A stretch of DNA of 64,000 nt from Synoicihabitans lomoniglobus (lineage in GTDB: Bacteria > Verrucomicrobiota > Verrucomicrobiia > Opitutales > Opitutaceae). A program made the position numbers and the translations under genes. This document shows positions 55,217 through 62,643 of the stretch, in pieces. The DNA lies in NCBI RefSeq assembly GCF_029023725.1, contig NZ_CP119075.1, forward strand, positions 1,297,501-1,361,500. Direction: 5' to 3'. Below the pieces are notes generated by a model. It was not told where the DNA came from and did no database searches. It saw only the letters and a program-made list of their open reading frames with translations. The stretch's first letter is position 1. Every line of letters starts with the position of its first letter.

Positions 55217-55912
55217 ATGCTTATTTGGCTCCTTCTTCTCATCGGTCCGATGCTCTTCGGTATGTATGCGCAATCGAAAATTCGTCGCGCCTACGAAAAG
55301 AACGTTCGGGTGCAGTCTCGCGGACGCATTTCGGGCGCCGAAGCCGCGCAGGCCGTCATGAACTCCGCTGGTATTTCGGATGTGGAAATCGTGCGCGTGC
55401 CCGGTCAGCTCACCGATCACTACGATCCGATCCGCCGCCGTCTCGCGTTGTCCGAGCACAACTATAACGGCACCAGCCTGGCCGCATTGGGCGTCGCCGC
55501 GCACGAAGCGGGCCACGCCATCCAGCACAAGGTCGGTTACTCCATGATGAAAGTGCGTCAGACGATGGTGCCGGCCACGCAGATCGCTTCGACCGTCTCC
55601 AGTTACGTGATGATGGGCGGCATTTTCCTGCTCATGTTCGCGGGATCGGCGCTGGGCTACAACCTGCTCACCGTCGGTGCGATCGCCATGGGCGTGATCG
55701 TGCTCTTTCAACTGGTGACTCTGCCGGTCGAGTTCGACGCCAGCCGCCGAGCCAAGGTGCAACTGGTCGAACTCGGTATTCTCGACCGCGATGAAATGGG
55801 AGGCGTGAACGAGACGCTCGATGCCGCCGCCCTCACTTACGTGGCTGCTTTCGTGGCCGCACTGGGATCATTGCTGCACATTCTCATGATTCTGAATGGT
55901 CGGCGCGACTGA
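55217..55912 (+). CDS. Membrane zinc metallopeptidase (YugP-type)
   Basis: The protein has about 231 residues with an N-terminal membrane segment, a cytosolic or periplasmic zinc site HEAGHAIQHK (HExxH, about residues 96-100), and two further membrane segments (MMGGIFLLMFAGSALGYNLL, VIVLFQLVTLPVEFD). The combination HEAGHAIQHKVGYSMMKVRQ is that of the DUF-type zinc metallopeptidase family represented by YugP. Cellular substrate is unknown. ATG 55217 is chosen; an upstream TTG at 55181 has no support. A terminator at 55941-55969 ends the transcript. Confidence 0.85.
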   Translation: MLIWLLLLIGPMLFGMYAQSKIRRAYEKNVRVQSRGRISGAEAAQAVMNSAGISDVEIVRVPGQLTDHYDPIRRRLALSEHNYNGTSLAALGVAAHEAGHAIQHKVGYSMMKVRQTMVPATQIASTVSSYVMMGGIFLLMFAGSALGYNLLTVGAIAMGVIVLFQLVTLPVEFDASRRAKVQLVELGILDRDEMGGVNETLDAAALTYVAAFVAALGSLLHILMILNGRRD

Positions 55913-55940
55913 CGCGTGCTTCCGCTCTCGAACTTTGTCA

Positions 55941-55969
55941 ACCGGCTCCTCCGTGGAGCCGGTTTTTTT
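55941..55969 (+). terminator. Rho-independent terminator after the metallopeptidase gene
   Basis: ACCGGCTCC (55941-55949) / GGAGCCGGT (55955-55963), 5-base loop, then TTTTTT. A textbook hairpin. Confidence 0.92.
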
Positions 55970-56011
55970 GGGCCCCGAATCGAGAACGGGGGTGGATTTG
56001 CTTGACGGAGA

Positions 56012-56041
56012 TGATTTCAAAGTGATATCACTCTGAAATCA
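56012..56041. promoter_or_regulatory. Triple TGAWWTCA operator array
   Basis: TGATTTCA (56012-56019), TGATATCA (56023-56030) and TGAAATCA (56034-56041) are spaced exactly 11 bases start to start, one helical turn, so they present on one DNA face. The 32 bases around them form a palindrome with 30 matching positions. They end 9 bases before ATG 56051 of the SPFH gene. The ribbon-helix-helix protein encoded at 57346-57543 in the same operon is the obvious candidate binder (inference). Confidence 0.75.
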
Positions 56042-56050
56042 TTATAACCC

Positions 56051-56950
56051 ATGACAACTAACGAATCCCTCAATTCCGCCAACCACGAGAAGCGCGTTTC
56101 CGCCGCGAGTGGTTGGGCGCTGCTGTTCATCAACCTGCTCATGTATGCCGGCGTCGTGACGCTGGTCATCGGAGCATTCGCCGCCAAAGTTCCATTGTTT
56201 GGCCTGCTCGCCGTAATCCTATTGATCGGCGCAATTCTGACCTCCTGCGGTTTCATGCCGCTGCAGCCCAATGAGTCCGCCGTCTTGATTCTCTTTGGCA
56301 CCTACAAGGGAACCGTGCGCGACAGCGGCTTTTTCTGGGTCAATCCCTTCATGTCCAAAAAGAAAGTCTCGTTGCGTTCCCGCAATCTCAATGGCGACAA
56401 GCTCAAGGTGAATGACAAGCGGGGCAACCCGATCGAGATCGCGGCGGTCGTGGTCTGGCGCGTGCGTGACACCGCTCAGGCGATCTTTGATGTGGACGCC
56501 TACGAGCATTACGTGGCCGTGCAGAGCGAATCGGCCGTGCGCCACCTCGCCAGCGGTTACGCTTACGACGACAGTGGGGACGCGGAAGAGATGACCCTGC
56601 GGGCCTCCGGCGATGCGGTTTCCGAGGCGCTCACCATCGAGCTGCAGGAGCGGCTGGGCAAGGCCGGTATCGAGGTGCAGGAGTCGCGTTTGTCGCACCT
56701 CGCCTATGCGCCCGAGATCGCCCAGGCGATGCTGCGTCGCCAGCAGGCGGAGGCAGTGATCGCGGCCCGCACCAAGATCGTGCAAGGAGCGGTGGGCATG
56801 GTCGAAATGGCGCTGACGGAACTCGAGTCCAAGGGCGTCGTGGAACTCGATGCCGAGCGCAAGGCCTCCATGGTCAGCAATCTCCTCGTCGTATTGTGCG
56901 GCGAGTCCGAAGTTCACCCGGTCGTCAATACCGGCACCCTCTACAGCTAA
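56051..56950 (+). CDS. SPFH/Band-7 (stomatin-like) membrane protein
   Basis: The 299-residue protein has two N-terminal hydrophobic segments (about residues 20-70), then a Band-7 domain ([48 protein letters not shown], about 70-190) and a C-terminal helical region that probably mediates oligomerisation ([20 protein letters not shown]). SPFH proteins form large membrane scaffolds for quality control or membrane microdomains. It is the first gene of a run with the DUF1737 peptide, a small membrane ORF and a ribbon-helix-helix protein. The operator array lies immediately upstream. Function of the operon is not known to me. Confidence 0.88.
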   Translation: MTTNESLNSANHEKRVSAASGWALLFINLLMYAGVVTLVIGAFAAKVPLFGLLAVILLIGAILTSCGFMPLQPNESAVLILFGTYKGTVRDSGFFWVNPFMSKKKVSLRSRNLNGDKLKVNDKRGNPIEIAAVVVWRVRDTAQAIFDVDAYEHYVAVQSESAVRHLASGYAYDDSGDAEEMTLRASGDAVSEALTIELQERLGKAGIEVQESRLSHLAYAPEIAQAMLRRQQAEAVIAARTKIVQGAVGMVEMALTELESKGVVELDAERKASMVSNLLVVLCGESEVHPVVNTGTLYS

Positions 56951-56969
56951 CCTTTGACGCATTCGTAAT

Positions 56970-57137
56970 ATGGATACCTACCAAATCATCACGGTCTCGT
57001 TCGGTTTCACCCAAAAGAAGGCGCTGGACGAACTCGCCAGCAGAGTGAACGAAGCCATGCGCCAGGGGTGGAAACCCACCGGCGGTCTTTCGACCTCCGG
57101 CACGTTGCTGGCCCAGGCCATGTATAAGAGTCGCTGA
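56970..57137 (+). CDS. DUF1737-like small protein
   Basis: A 55-residue ORF 19 bases after the SPFH gene. The sequence MDTYQIITVSFGFTQKKALD leads to the block GWKPTGGLSTSGTLLAQAMY, typical of DUF1737/DUF4177-like domains: short alpha-beta proteins ending in a QAMYK-like strand. I know no function. Its place between the SPFH and ribbon-helix-helix genes suggests it is part of the same unit. Confidence 0.7.
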   Translation: MDTYQIITVSFGFTQKKALDELASRVNEAMRQGWKPTGGLSTSGTLLAQAMYKSR

Positions 57138-57140
57138 GCC

Positions 57141-57344
57141 GTGCTGCCCGTATTGCGATTTATGTTACAACCGATGCATCCCGCCTGCTGGGGGGCGCGT
57201 CGGATGATGGCGGCCCTGGTGGCGTCGGTGCTGCTGGCTTCGTGGAGCCTGGCGGCTGCGCCGGCAACCGGACCGACCCGACTGGTGCCGCTAATGATGA
57301 CCGGTGGCGTCGCCACGTCCGTGAACATCTGTCTCGCTCTCTGA
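57141..57344 (+). CDS. Small hydrophobic protein, possibly exported
   Basis: A 67-residue frame from GTG 57141, 3 bases after the DUF1737 stop and 1 base before the next ATG, so it fills the operon gap exactly. It contains the hydrophobic segment MMAALVASVLLASWSLAAAP and a second, weaker one near the C-terminus. The segment could be a signal peptide ending in SLAA or a membrane anchor. A start at the internal ATG (MMAALV) would give a 46-residue product. No homology recognised. Confidence 0.45.
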   Translation: MLPVLRFMLQPMHPACWGARRMMAALVASVLLASWSLAAAPATGPTRLVPLMMTGGVATSVNICLAL

Positions 57345-57345
57345 T

Positions 57346-57543
57346 ATGGCGAGTCCGGGTAAAAAGTCATTTCTCATGCGGGTCGACCCGAAGCTTTGGG
57401 CGGAGATCCAAAGCTGGGCCGATCAGGAAATGCGCAGCGTGAACGGGCAGATCGAATACCTGCTGCGTGAAGCGGTGCGCAAACGACGCGGCCGCGCTGC
57501 GGACAATGATCCGACCTCGACCGATGAATCCTCTAATCCTTAA
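57346..57543 (+). CDS. Arc-type ribbon-helix-helix DNA-binding protein
   Basis: A 65-residue protein with a beta-strand (KSFLMRVDPKLWAEIQSWAD) and two helices (MRSVNGQIEYLLREAVRKRR) fitting the Arc/MetJ/CopG ribbon-helix-helix fold, followed by a disordered acidic/Ser-rich tail. Such proteins bind tandem short sites as dimers, and the operon carries three TGAWWTCA sites at 11-bp spacing before its first gene, so autorepression of the operon is a reasonable inference. It follows the small hydrophobic ORF by one base. Confidence 0.85.
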   Translation: MASPGKKSFLMRVDPKLWAEIQSWADQEMRSVNGQIEYLLREAVRKRRGRAADNDPTSTDESSNP

Positions 57544-57574
57544 GCCGGCGTCCGACCGGAAGAAATGGTGAACC

Positions 57575-58732
57575 ATGTGGTGGAAATGCTTTGATAAAAA
57601 TCACGGGGAGGCGAAATACGCGACGGTCATCGCCTCGGCCGTGGCCGCGCTGAGCGGTCTGTTCGTGACCTTCCATTCCCGCAATGACGACGCGCCCTCA
57701 CGTGGATCGGGGGCGACCATGTGGCGGGAAACCGGGCATGGGTTTTTCAAGGACCGGGGGAGCGAACAGTTGGTGGATTTGTCCGGTGCCTGGTCCTTTG
57801 CGGTCGGTGACGACACCTCGCGCGCGGCGGTTGATTTCAATGATGACGATTGGGCGCAAATCGACGTCGGCTCGCCCTGGGAGAATGAAGGGTTCGAAGA
57901 CCACGATGGTTTTGCGTGGTATCGACGGTCCTTCGACCTGCCGGCCCGCAATCTGCGAGGGCAGGTTTACCTGCGATTGGGCCGCATCGACGACGTGGAT
58001 GAAGTGTATTTCAATGGCGTTAAAATCGGGGCGACCGGGCGCATGCCACCGCACTACGATTCCGCGTGGGACGCGCTGCGCGCCTATCTGGTGCCGCGCG
58101 AACTGCTGCGGTTCGACGCGCCCAATGTGGTGGCGGTGCGGGTGTTTGACGGCGAGCTCGGCGGCGGATTGGTGGGGGAAGCGGTCGGCCTCTTCACCAC
58201 GCCGTTACCGGCCCCGTTGCTCGATCTCTCCGGCCACTGGGAGTTGAGCACCGTGGACGATCCTCGTTTCGTGGGAACAGGTAATTTCGAAGATGCGTTT
58301 CGGCCCGCGGTGGTGCCGGGAGTGTGGGACCGGCAAGGCTTGGCCGATTTCGATGGTTACGCCTGGTATCGGAAAACGTTTGATCTGAGCGCTCCGGCGG
58401 GTGCGGAAGAATGGGTTCTCCGGCTGGGGAAGATCGATGACACGGATGAGGTTTATCTCAATGGCGTCCTCATCGGCCACACCGGCTCCACGTCGGCGGC
58501 GGAGACCGATTTTTGGAATCAAACGCGCGCTTATCCGTTTGCCGCCGATTTATTGAAAAGTGACGGCAATGTGCTCGCGGTGCGCGTGCACGATTTAAAG
58601 GGATATGGCGGAATCACGCGCGGACCCCTTGGCATCATGACGGCAGCCGACCACGCACGATACGTCGAACTCACCGTGGATCGGCGCAGTGCGTGGCAGC
58701 GCTCCTGGGACTGGCTGCTGGGACGCGACTGA
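57575..58732 (+). CDS. Tandem galactose-binding-like domain protein
   Basis: The 385-residue protein has an N-terminal hydrophobic segment (ATVIASAVAALSGLFVTF, likely a membrane anchor or signal) and two similar jelly-roll domains. Each has the pattern LSGxW, DWAQIDVGSPWENEG or FRPAVVPGVWDRQG, GxAWYRxxFDL, LRLGxIDDxDEVYxNGxxIG. They resemble the sugar-binding N-terminal domain of GH2 beta-galactosidases. There is no catalytic TIM-barrel, so it should be a binding or accessory protein, perhaps at the cell surface. It lies 31 bases after the ribbon-helix-helix gene and may be the last member of that operon; it converges on pepF. Confidence 0.72.
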   Translation: MWWKCFDKNHGEAKYATVIASAVAALSGLFVTFHSRNDDAPSRGSGATMWRETGHGFFKDRGSEQLVDLSGAWSFAVGDDTSRAAVDFNDDDWAQIDVGSPWENEGFEDHDGFAWYRRSFDLPARNLRGQVYLRLGRIDDVDEVYFNGVKIGATGRMPPHYDSAWDALRAYLVPRELLRFDAPNVVAVRVFDGELGGGLVGEAVGLFTTPLPAPLLDLSGHWELSTVDDPRFVGTGNFEDAFRPAVVPGVWDRQGLADFDGYAWYRKTFDLSAPAGAEEWVLRLGKIDDTDEVYLNGVLIGHTGSTSAAETDFWNQTRAYPFAADLLKSDGNVLAVRVHDLKGYGGITRGPLGIMTAADHARYVELTVDRRSAWQRSWDWLLGRD

Positions 58733-60550
58733 TCACGTCGACTTACGGTTCGTGTGCTCGGCCACGATGGCGGCGTAATCTGCGATCTTGGGTTCGAGGC
58801 CCCGGATGGCTTCAGCCCAGAAGGCCGGGTCGCGCAAGTCGCGCCCGAGCGATTGTTGCACGACCTCTTCACACGTCGCCCGGCCGGTGAGTCCGAGGAA
58901 GGTTTCGTAGCGTGGAAGAAAGGCGGCGCCTTCGCGTTGAAATTCCTGATACAGCGCCTGGCTGAGGAGAAAACCGAACGTGTAGGGGAAGTTGTAGAAC
59001 GATAGATCGGAGATGAAGAAGTGCAGTTTGGAAGCCCAGAACCACGGGTCTTCTTCCCCCTCAGCGAGGGTGTCGCCAAACACCTCGCGTTGAGCCTCAA
59101 CCATCAGCTGCTTGATCCGGCTCACCGGGACCGTGCCGGAACGGCGTTCTTCGTAGAAGCGGCTCTCGAAGAGAAAACGCACGGGGATATTGAGCAAGTA
59201 GGAGGGCGTGTGTGACACGCTCTGTTCGATCAAGTAGGCGCGTTGATCGGGCGCGAGATCGGGCTGGGCGAGCAGGCCGCCGGACAGGATGTTCTCGGCA
59301 AATGTGGAAGCGGTTTCGGCCAGGGTCATCGGATAATCGCGAGCGCAGGGCCGTTGGTTTGTCAGCAGATGCGAATGCCAGGTATGACCCGCCTCGTGGG
59401 CCAGGGTGGTGACATCCGACATGGTGTTGCCGAAGGTCATGTAGATGCGTTCTTCGCAGGTCAGCGGCGAGCCGGTCGCGAAGGCGCCCGCGCGTTTGTG
59501 CGGCCGTTTTTCGGACTCGATCCAACGCCGCTCGATCATGGTGTTGAAGTAGTCGTGAAGTTTTGGATACGCGGAGCCGAAGGAAGAGCGCACCAGCTCA
59601 ACCGCGCGCGGCCAGTCGAGGGCCGGCAGGGTGTTGCGCAGCTGCGGGGCGTCCTGATCATACCACGCGAGGGCGGAGGTGCCTTGGAGCTGCGCGTTCA
59701 GACGCAGGATGCGCCGTGGGGTTTCGTAGTTGGCCGCGATCGCGTTGAACATGGCATCCAGGGTCTCGCGGGAGACCGCGGAGTCATGCAGAGGAGCGTT
59801 GAGAAAGTGATCCTGTCCCCGCCGGGCATAAAGCGTGTGGCGGGTGCCAGCCAGCGCATTGAGGGTCGCGGCCATGGTGTCTTCGGTCGCGGCCCAAACT
59901 TTGTTGCCCTCGTGAAAAGCGGCGGCGCGAACCCGGCGATCGGCGTCGGTGAGCAGCGAGCGGCGTTGTGACATGGGCACTTCGTCGGCGCGACCGTCGG
60001 GCCATGTCATGGTGAAGCTCATCTTGCCGGTGACCGTGTCGTAGAGACGGCCCCAGGCGCTGATGCCGTCGACGCCGAGATCGGAGGCGAGTGCTTCGGC
60101 GGTGGCGTCCATTTGAAACTGTGCGGTCTCGCGCAGGCGGGTGGCGGTATGGGTGGCGTCGACCATACGATCGTCAGCGAGGAAAGCGCTCCAGGTCGCG
60201 TCGCTGGCGTCACGGAATCCGCGCAGGAGCTGAGTCTCCAATTTGTCGAACTCGGCGGACTGGGCGTCGAGGGCGGCTTCGGCGGATTGGTAAGCTTCGC
60301 TGGCGGTATCGGCGGACCCGAGGCACTCCAGATAGGAAGTGAGATGTTCCAAGCGGGCGCCGAGATCCTCCCACACCAGAAAGCGCTCCACCCAAGCGGA
60401 CGCGTTGTCGGCATCGAGCGGTGCCAGCTCGGTGGTGGTCGCGAGTTCGGCGGCCAGGTCCTGTTTCAGCGCGACGAGAAAGGCGCGATGCTCGGGGCCG
60501 TCAAATTCCGGGAAGTAACTTTCAAGCGTCCAGGTGGTGGGAATCGTCAT
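58733..60550 (-). CDS. M3 family oligoendopeptidase F-like
   Basis: The product has about 605 residues. HEAGHTWHSHLL (about residues 384-395) is the M3B/PepF zinc motif, and the N-terminal M3-type helical region precedes it. It hydrolyses medium-length peptides in the cytosol. ATG 60550 (MTIPTTWTLES) is chosen; the earlier ATG at 60586 would overlap the tyrS gene end. It follows tyrS on the same strand with 32 bases between, so the two are probably co-transcribed. Its stop and that of the + strand neighbour abut. Confidence 0.9.
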   Translation of the reverse strand: MTIPTTWTLESYFPEFDGPEHRAFLVALKQDLAAELATTTELAPLDADNASAWVERFLVWEDLGARLEHLTSYLECLGSADTASEAYQSAEAALDAQSAEFDKLETQLLRGFRDASDATWSAFLADDRMVDATHTATRLRETAQFQMDATAEALASDLGVDGISAWGRLYDTVTGKMSFTMTWPDGRADEVPMSQRRSLLTDADRRVRAAAFHEGNKVWAATEDTMAATLNALAGTRHTLYARRGQDHFLNAPLHDSAVSRETLDAMFNAIAANYETPRRILRLNAQLQGTSALAWYDQDAPQLRNTLPALDWPRAVELVRSSFGSAYPKLHDYFNTMIERRWIESEKRPHKRAGAFATGSPLTCEERIYMTFGNTMSDVTTLAHEAGHTWHSHLLTNQRPCARDYPMTLAETASTFAENILSGGLLAQPDLAPDQRAYLIEQSVSHTPSYLLNIPVRFLFESRFYEERRSGTVPVSRIKQLMVEAQREVFGDTLAEGEEDPWFWASKLHFFISDLSFYNFPYTFGFLLSQALYQEFQREGAAFLPRYETFLGLTGRATCEEVVQQSLGRDLRDPAFWAEAIRGLEPKIADYAAIVAEHTNRKST

Positions 60551-60582
60551 GCGATCCACGCTTGGTGATTCCCAATCTGAAA

Positions 60583-61872
60583 TCAATTCGCGTCATTGAG
60601 CCGCAGCACGGCGTAGTTGCGTTTGCCTTTGCGGAAGAGGATGTAGCGGCCGAAGAGGGTGTCGCTAAGGGTGAGCGCTCGGTTCAGATCCTGCGGATTG
60701 CAGCGCACGTTGTTCACGTTGATGCCGCCGCCTTGGAGGTCTTTGCGTGCCTGGCCTTTGGATGGGCAGAGCCCGGCGGTGACGAGCAGGTCGAGCAGGC
60801 CCGTGCCTTCGCCGGTGAGAAGGTCGGACGAGATATCGGTGGTAGGCACTTCGCCGACCACGTCTTCGAACACGGATTCACTGATGCCATCGAGGCCGCC
60901 GCCAAACATGATCGTGCTGGCACGCATGGCGTCGGCGCAAACGGACTCGCCGTGGACGAGCGTGGTGACGGCCTGAGCCAGCGCTTTTTGGGCGGCGCGG
61001 GCTCCGGGGGCGGAAACGAGTTCGGCTTCGAGAGCATCGATTTCCTCTTGGGAGAGGAAGGTCAGGACTTTGAGCAATTTAATCACGTCGGCGTCCTCGG
61101 CCTGCATGAAGAACTGATAGAAGCGGTAGGGCGTCGTGCGTTTGGGGTCGAGCCAGACGGCGCCACTCGCGCTTTTGCCGTATTTGGTGCCGTCGGACTT
61201 GGTGAGCAACGGGAACGTGAGTCCCCATGCGGTCGCGCCGGATTTGCGGCGGATGAGTTCGGTGCCGGCGGTGATGTTGCCCCATTGATCGGTCGCGCCG
61301 ACCTGGACTTCGCAGTCGGCTTCCGTGCGCAGGTGGTAGAAGTCGTGCGCCTGCAGGAGCATGTAGCTGAACTCCGTGTAGCTGATCCCGCCTTCCTCGA
61401 GGCGGGTGCGCACACTGTCTTTGGCCAACATGAGGTTGACGGGGAAATGTTTGCCGACGTCGCGGAGGAATTCGAGGAACGTGAAGGGCGCCGTCCACGA
61501 AGCGTTGTCGACGAGGCGGGCGGGGTTGGCGGTGGCCTCGAAGTCGAGAAACTTGGCGAGTTGGAGGCGAATCGCCGCAATGTTGGCCTCGACCTGAGCG
61601 GGCGTCTGGAGATTGCGTTCGGAGGATTTGCCCGAGGGATCGCCGATCATGCCGGTGGCGCCGCCGGCGAGGGCAATGGGGTGGTGGCCGTAGTCCTGGA
61701 AGCGTCGCAAGGCGAGCAACGGCACGAGGTTGCCGACGTGGAGACTGTCAGCCGTGGGATCGAAACCGGCGTAGAGCGTGGTCGGGCCGGAAGCGAGTCG
61801 GGCCGTGAGGGCATCGAGGTCGGTGCAGTCGGCGTAGAGGCCGCGCCATTGGAGCTCTTCGAGAATCGTCAT
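60583..61872 (-). CDS. tyrS: Tyrosyl-tRNA synthetase
   Basis: The product has about 429 residues. Class I synthetase signatures: HVGN-type HIGH motif in DPTADSLHVGN (about residue 45-48), GDPSGKSSER, QVGATDQWGNI (tyrosine recognition) and KYGKS as the KMSKS-like motif (about 228). The C-terminal S4 domain (about residues 340-429: LLTGEGTGLLDLLVTAGL, SKGQARKDLQGGGI) binds the tRNA variable arm. The start is taken at ATG 61872 (MTILEELQ); ATG 61914 has a 14-residue non-conserved extension. It appears to be the only TyrRS in this window and is divergent from the peroxiredoxin gene. Confidence 0.95.
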   Translation of the reverse strand: MTILEELQWRGLYADCTDLDALTARLASGPTTLYAGFDPTADSLHVGNLVPLLALRRFQDYGHHPIALAGGATGMIGDPSGKSSERNLQTPAQVEANIAAIRLQLAKFLDFEATANPARLVDNASWTAPFTFLEFLRDVGKHFPVNLMLAKDSVRTRLEEGGISYTEFSYMLLQAHDFYHLRTEADCEVQVGATDQWGNITAGTELIRRKSGATAWGLTFPLLTKSDGTKYGKSASGAVWLDPKRTTPYRFYQFFMQAEDADVIKLLKVLTFLSQEEIDALEAELVSAPGARAAQKALAQAVTTLVHGESVCADAMRASTIMFGGGLDGISESVFEDVVGEVPTTDISSDLLTGEGTGLLDLLVTAGLCPSKGQARKDLQGGGINVNNVRCNPQDLNRALTLSDTLFGRYILFRKGKRNYAVLRLNDAN

Positions 61873-61914
61873 AATGAGCGGATAAGCAAAGCGTTCGCGA
61901 CTCGCACGGGGCAA

Positions 61915-62096
61915 GGGGGAAGTGTGAGGTGGGGGCGGGCGGTGGCAGCTCTGCTAATGTTAAATCAATTTTCCAAAATAGAGGCGCTTCTATGTGTAAA
62001 AACGAATTGCGACCGATTCGGAGCGGGACGTAAGTTGGCGTTCCTTTTCGTCACAACGTTGGCGAAGTCCTTGTTCACCGACCTATTCCATTTCTC
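61915..62096. other. Divergent tyrS / peroxiredoxin spacer
   Basis: Contains an AT-richer patch (61970-62010, TTAAATCAATTTTCCAAAAT) likely to hold promoters for one or both genes. No T-box features (GGTGG-like or specifier hairpin) were recognised for tyrS. Confidence 0.4.
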
Positions 62097-62561
62097 ATGC
62101 CCATCGCCGTAGGATCCACCGCCCCCACTTTTACGCTCAAGAGCAAGACCGCTGACGGTCTCGTTGATGTCAGCCTCGCCGCCGGCAAGCCGACGGTGTT
62201 GCTGTTCTTCCCGTTGGCCTTCACGGGCGTCTGCACGGACGAATTTTGTGACGTAACGGCCGGCTTGGCCGCTTACGCCGACCTCGGAGCCGAAGTTATC
62301 GGTATCAGTGTGGACAGTCCTTTCGCGCAGGAAGCGTGGGCCAAGGCCAACAACATCGGCATCACGCTGGCCAGCGACCTCAACAAAGAAGTCATCAAAG
62401 CCTACGATGTGGTATTCCCGATGCTGGCCGGGGTGGGCGACACCGCCGCCCGCGCCGCGTTCGTGATCGGATCCGACGGTGTGGTGAAATACGCCGAACA
62501 AACCGCCACGCCGAAGGACCTGCCCGATTTTGAAGCCGTCAAAGCGGCGCTCGCCAGCTAA
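62097..62561 (+). CDS. Peroxiredoxin (AhpC/TSA-like)
   Basis: A 154-residue thioredoxin-fold peroxidase with the peroxidatic Cys46 in PLAFTGVCTDEFC (PxxxTxxC context) and Cys51 nearby, as in AhpE/BCP-like families. The later TAxxAFVIGSDGVV strand is consistent. It reduces hydrogen peroxide or organic hydroperoxides using a thiol partner. No AhpF or thioredoxin reductase gene is adjacent. The ATG 62097 is well placed and the sequence is complete. Confidence 0.88.
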   Translation: MPIAVGSTAPTFTLKSKTADGLVDVSLAAGKPTVLLFFPLAFTGVCTDEFCDVTAGLAAYADLGAEVIGISVDSPFAQEAWAKANNIGITLASDLNKEVIKAYDVVFPMLAGVGDTAARAAFVIGSDGVVKYAEQTATPKDLPDFEAVKAALAS

Positions 62562-62643
62562 GGCGCTTTCCCCCTGCGGCGGGTCGGGCTGACCGTCTTC
62601 CCGCCGCCGCCCCTCCATTCTCCCGATACGACTGACCAAAACT

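Noticed and set aside
47047..60550. Recent duplication giving the two M3 peptidases
   Set aside because: They share only the zinc motif region and belong to different subfamilies (OpdA-like and PepF-like), so they are not recent copies.
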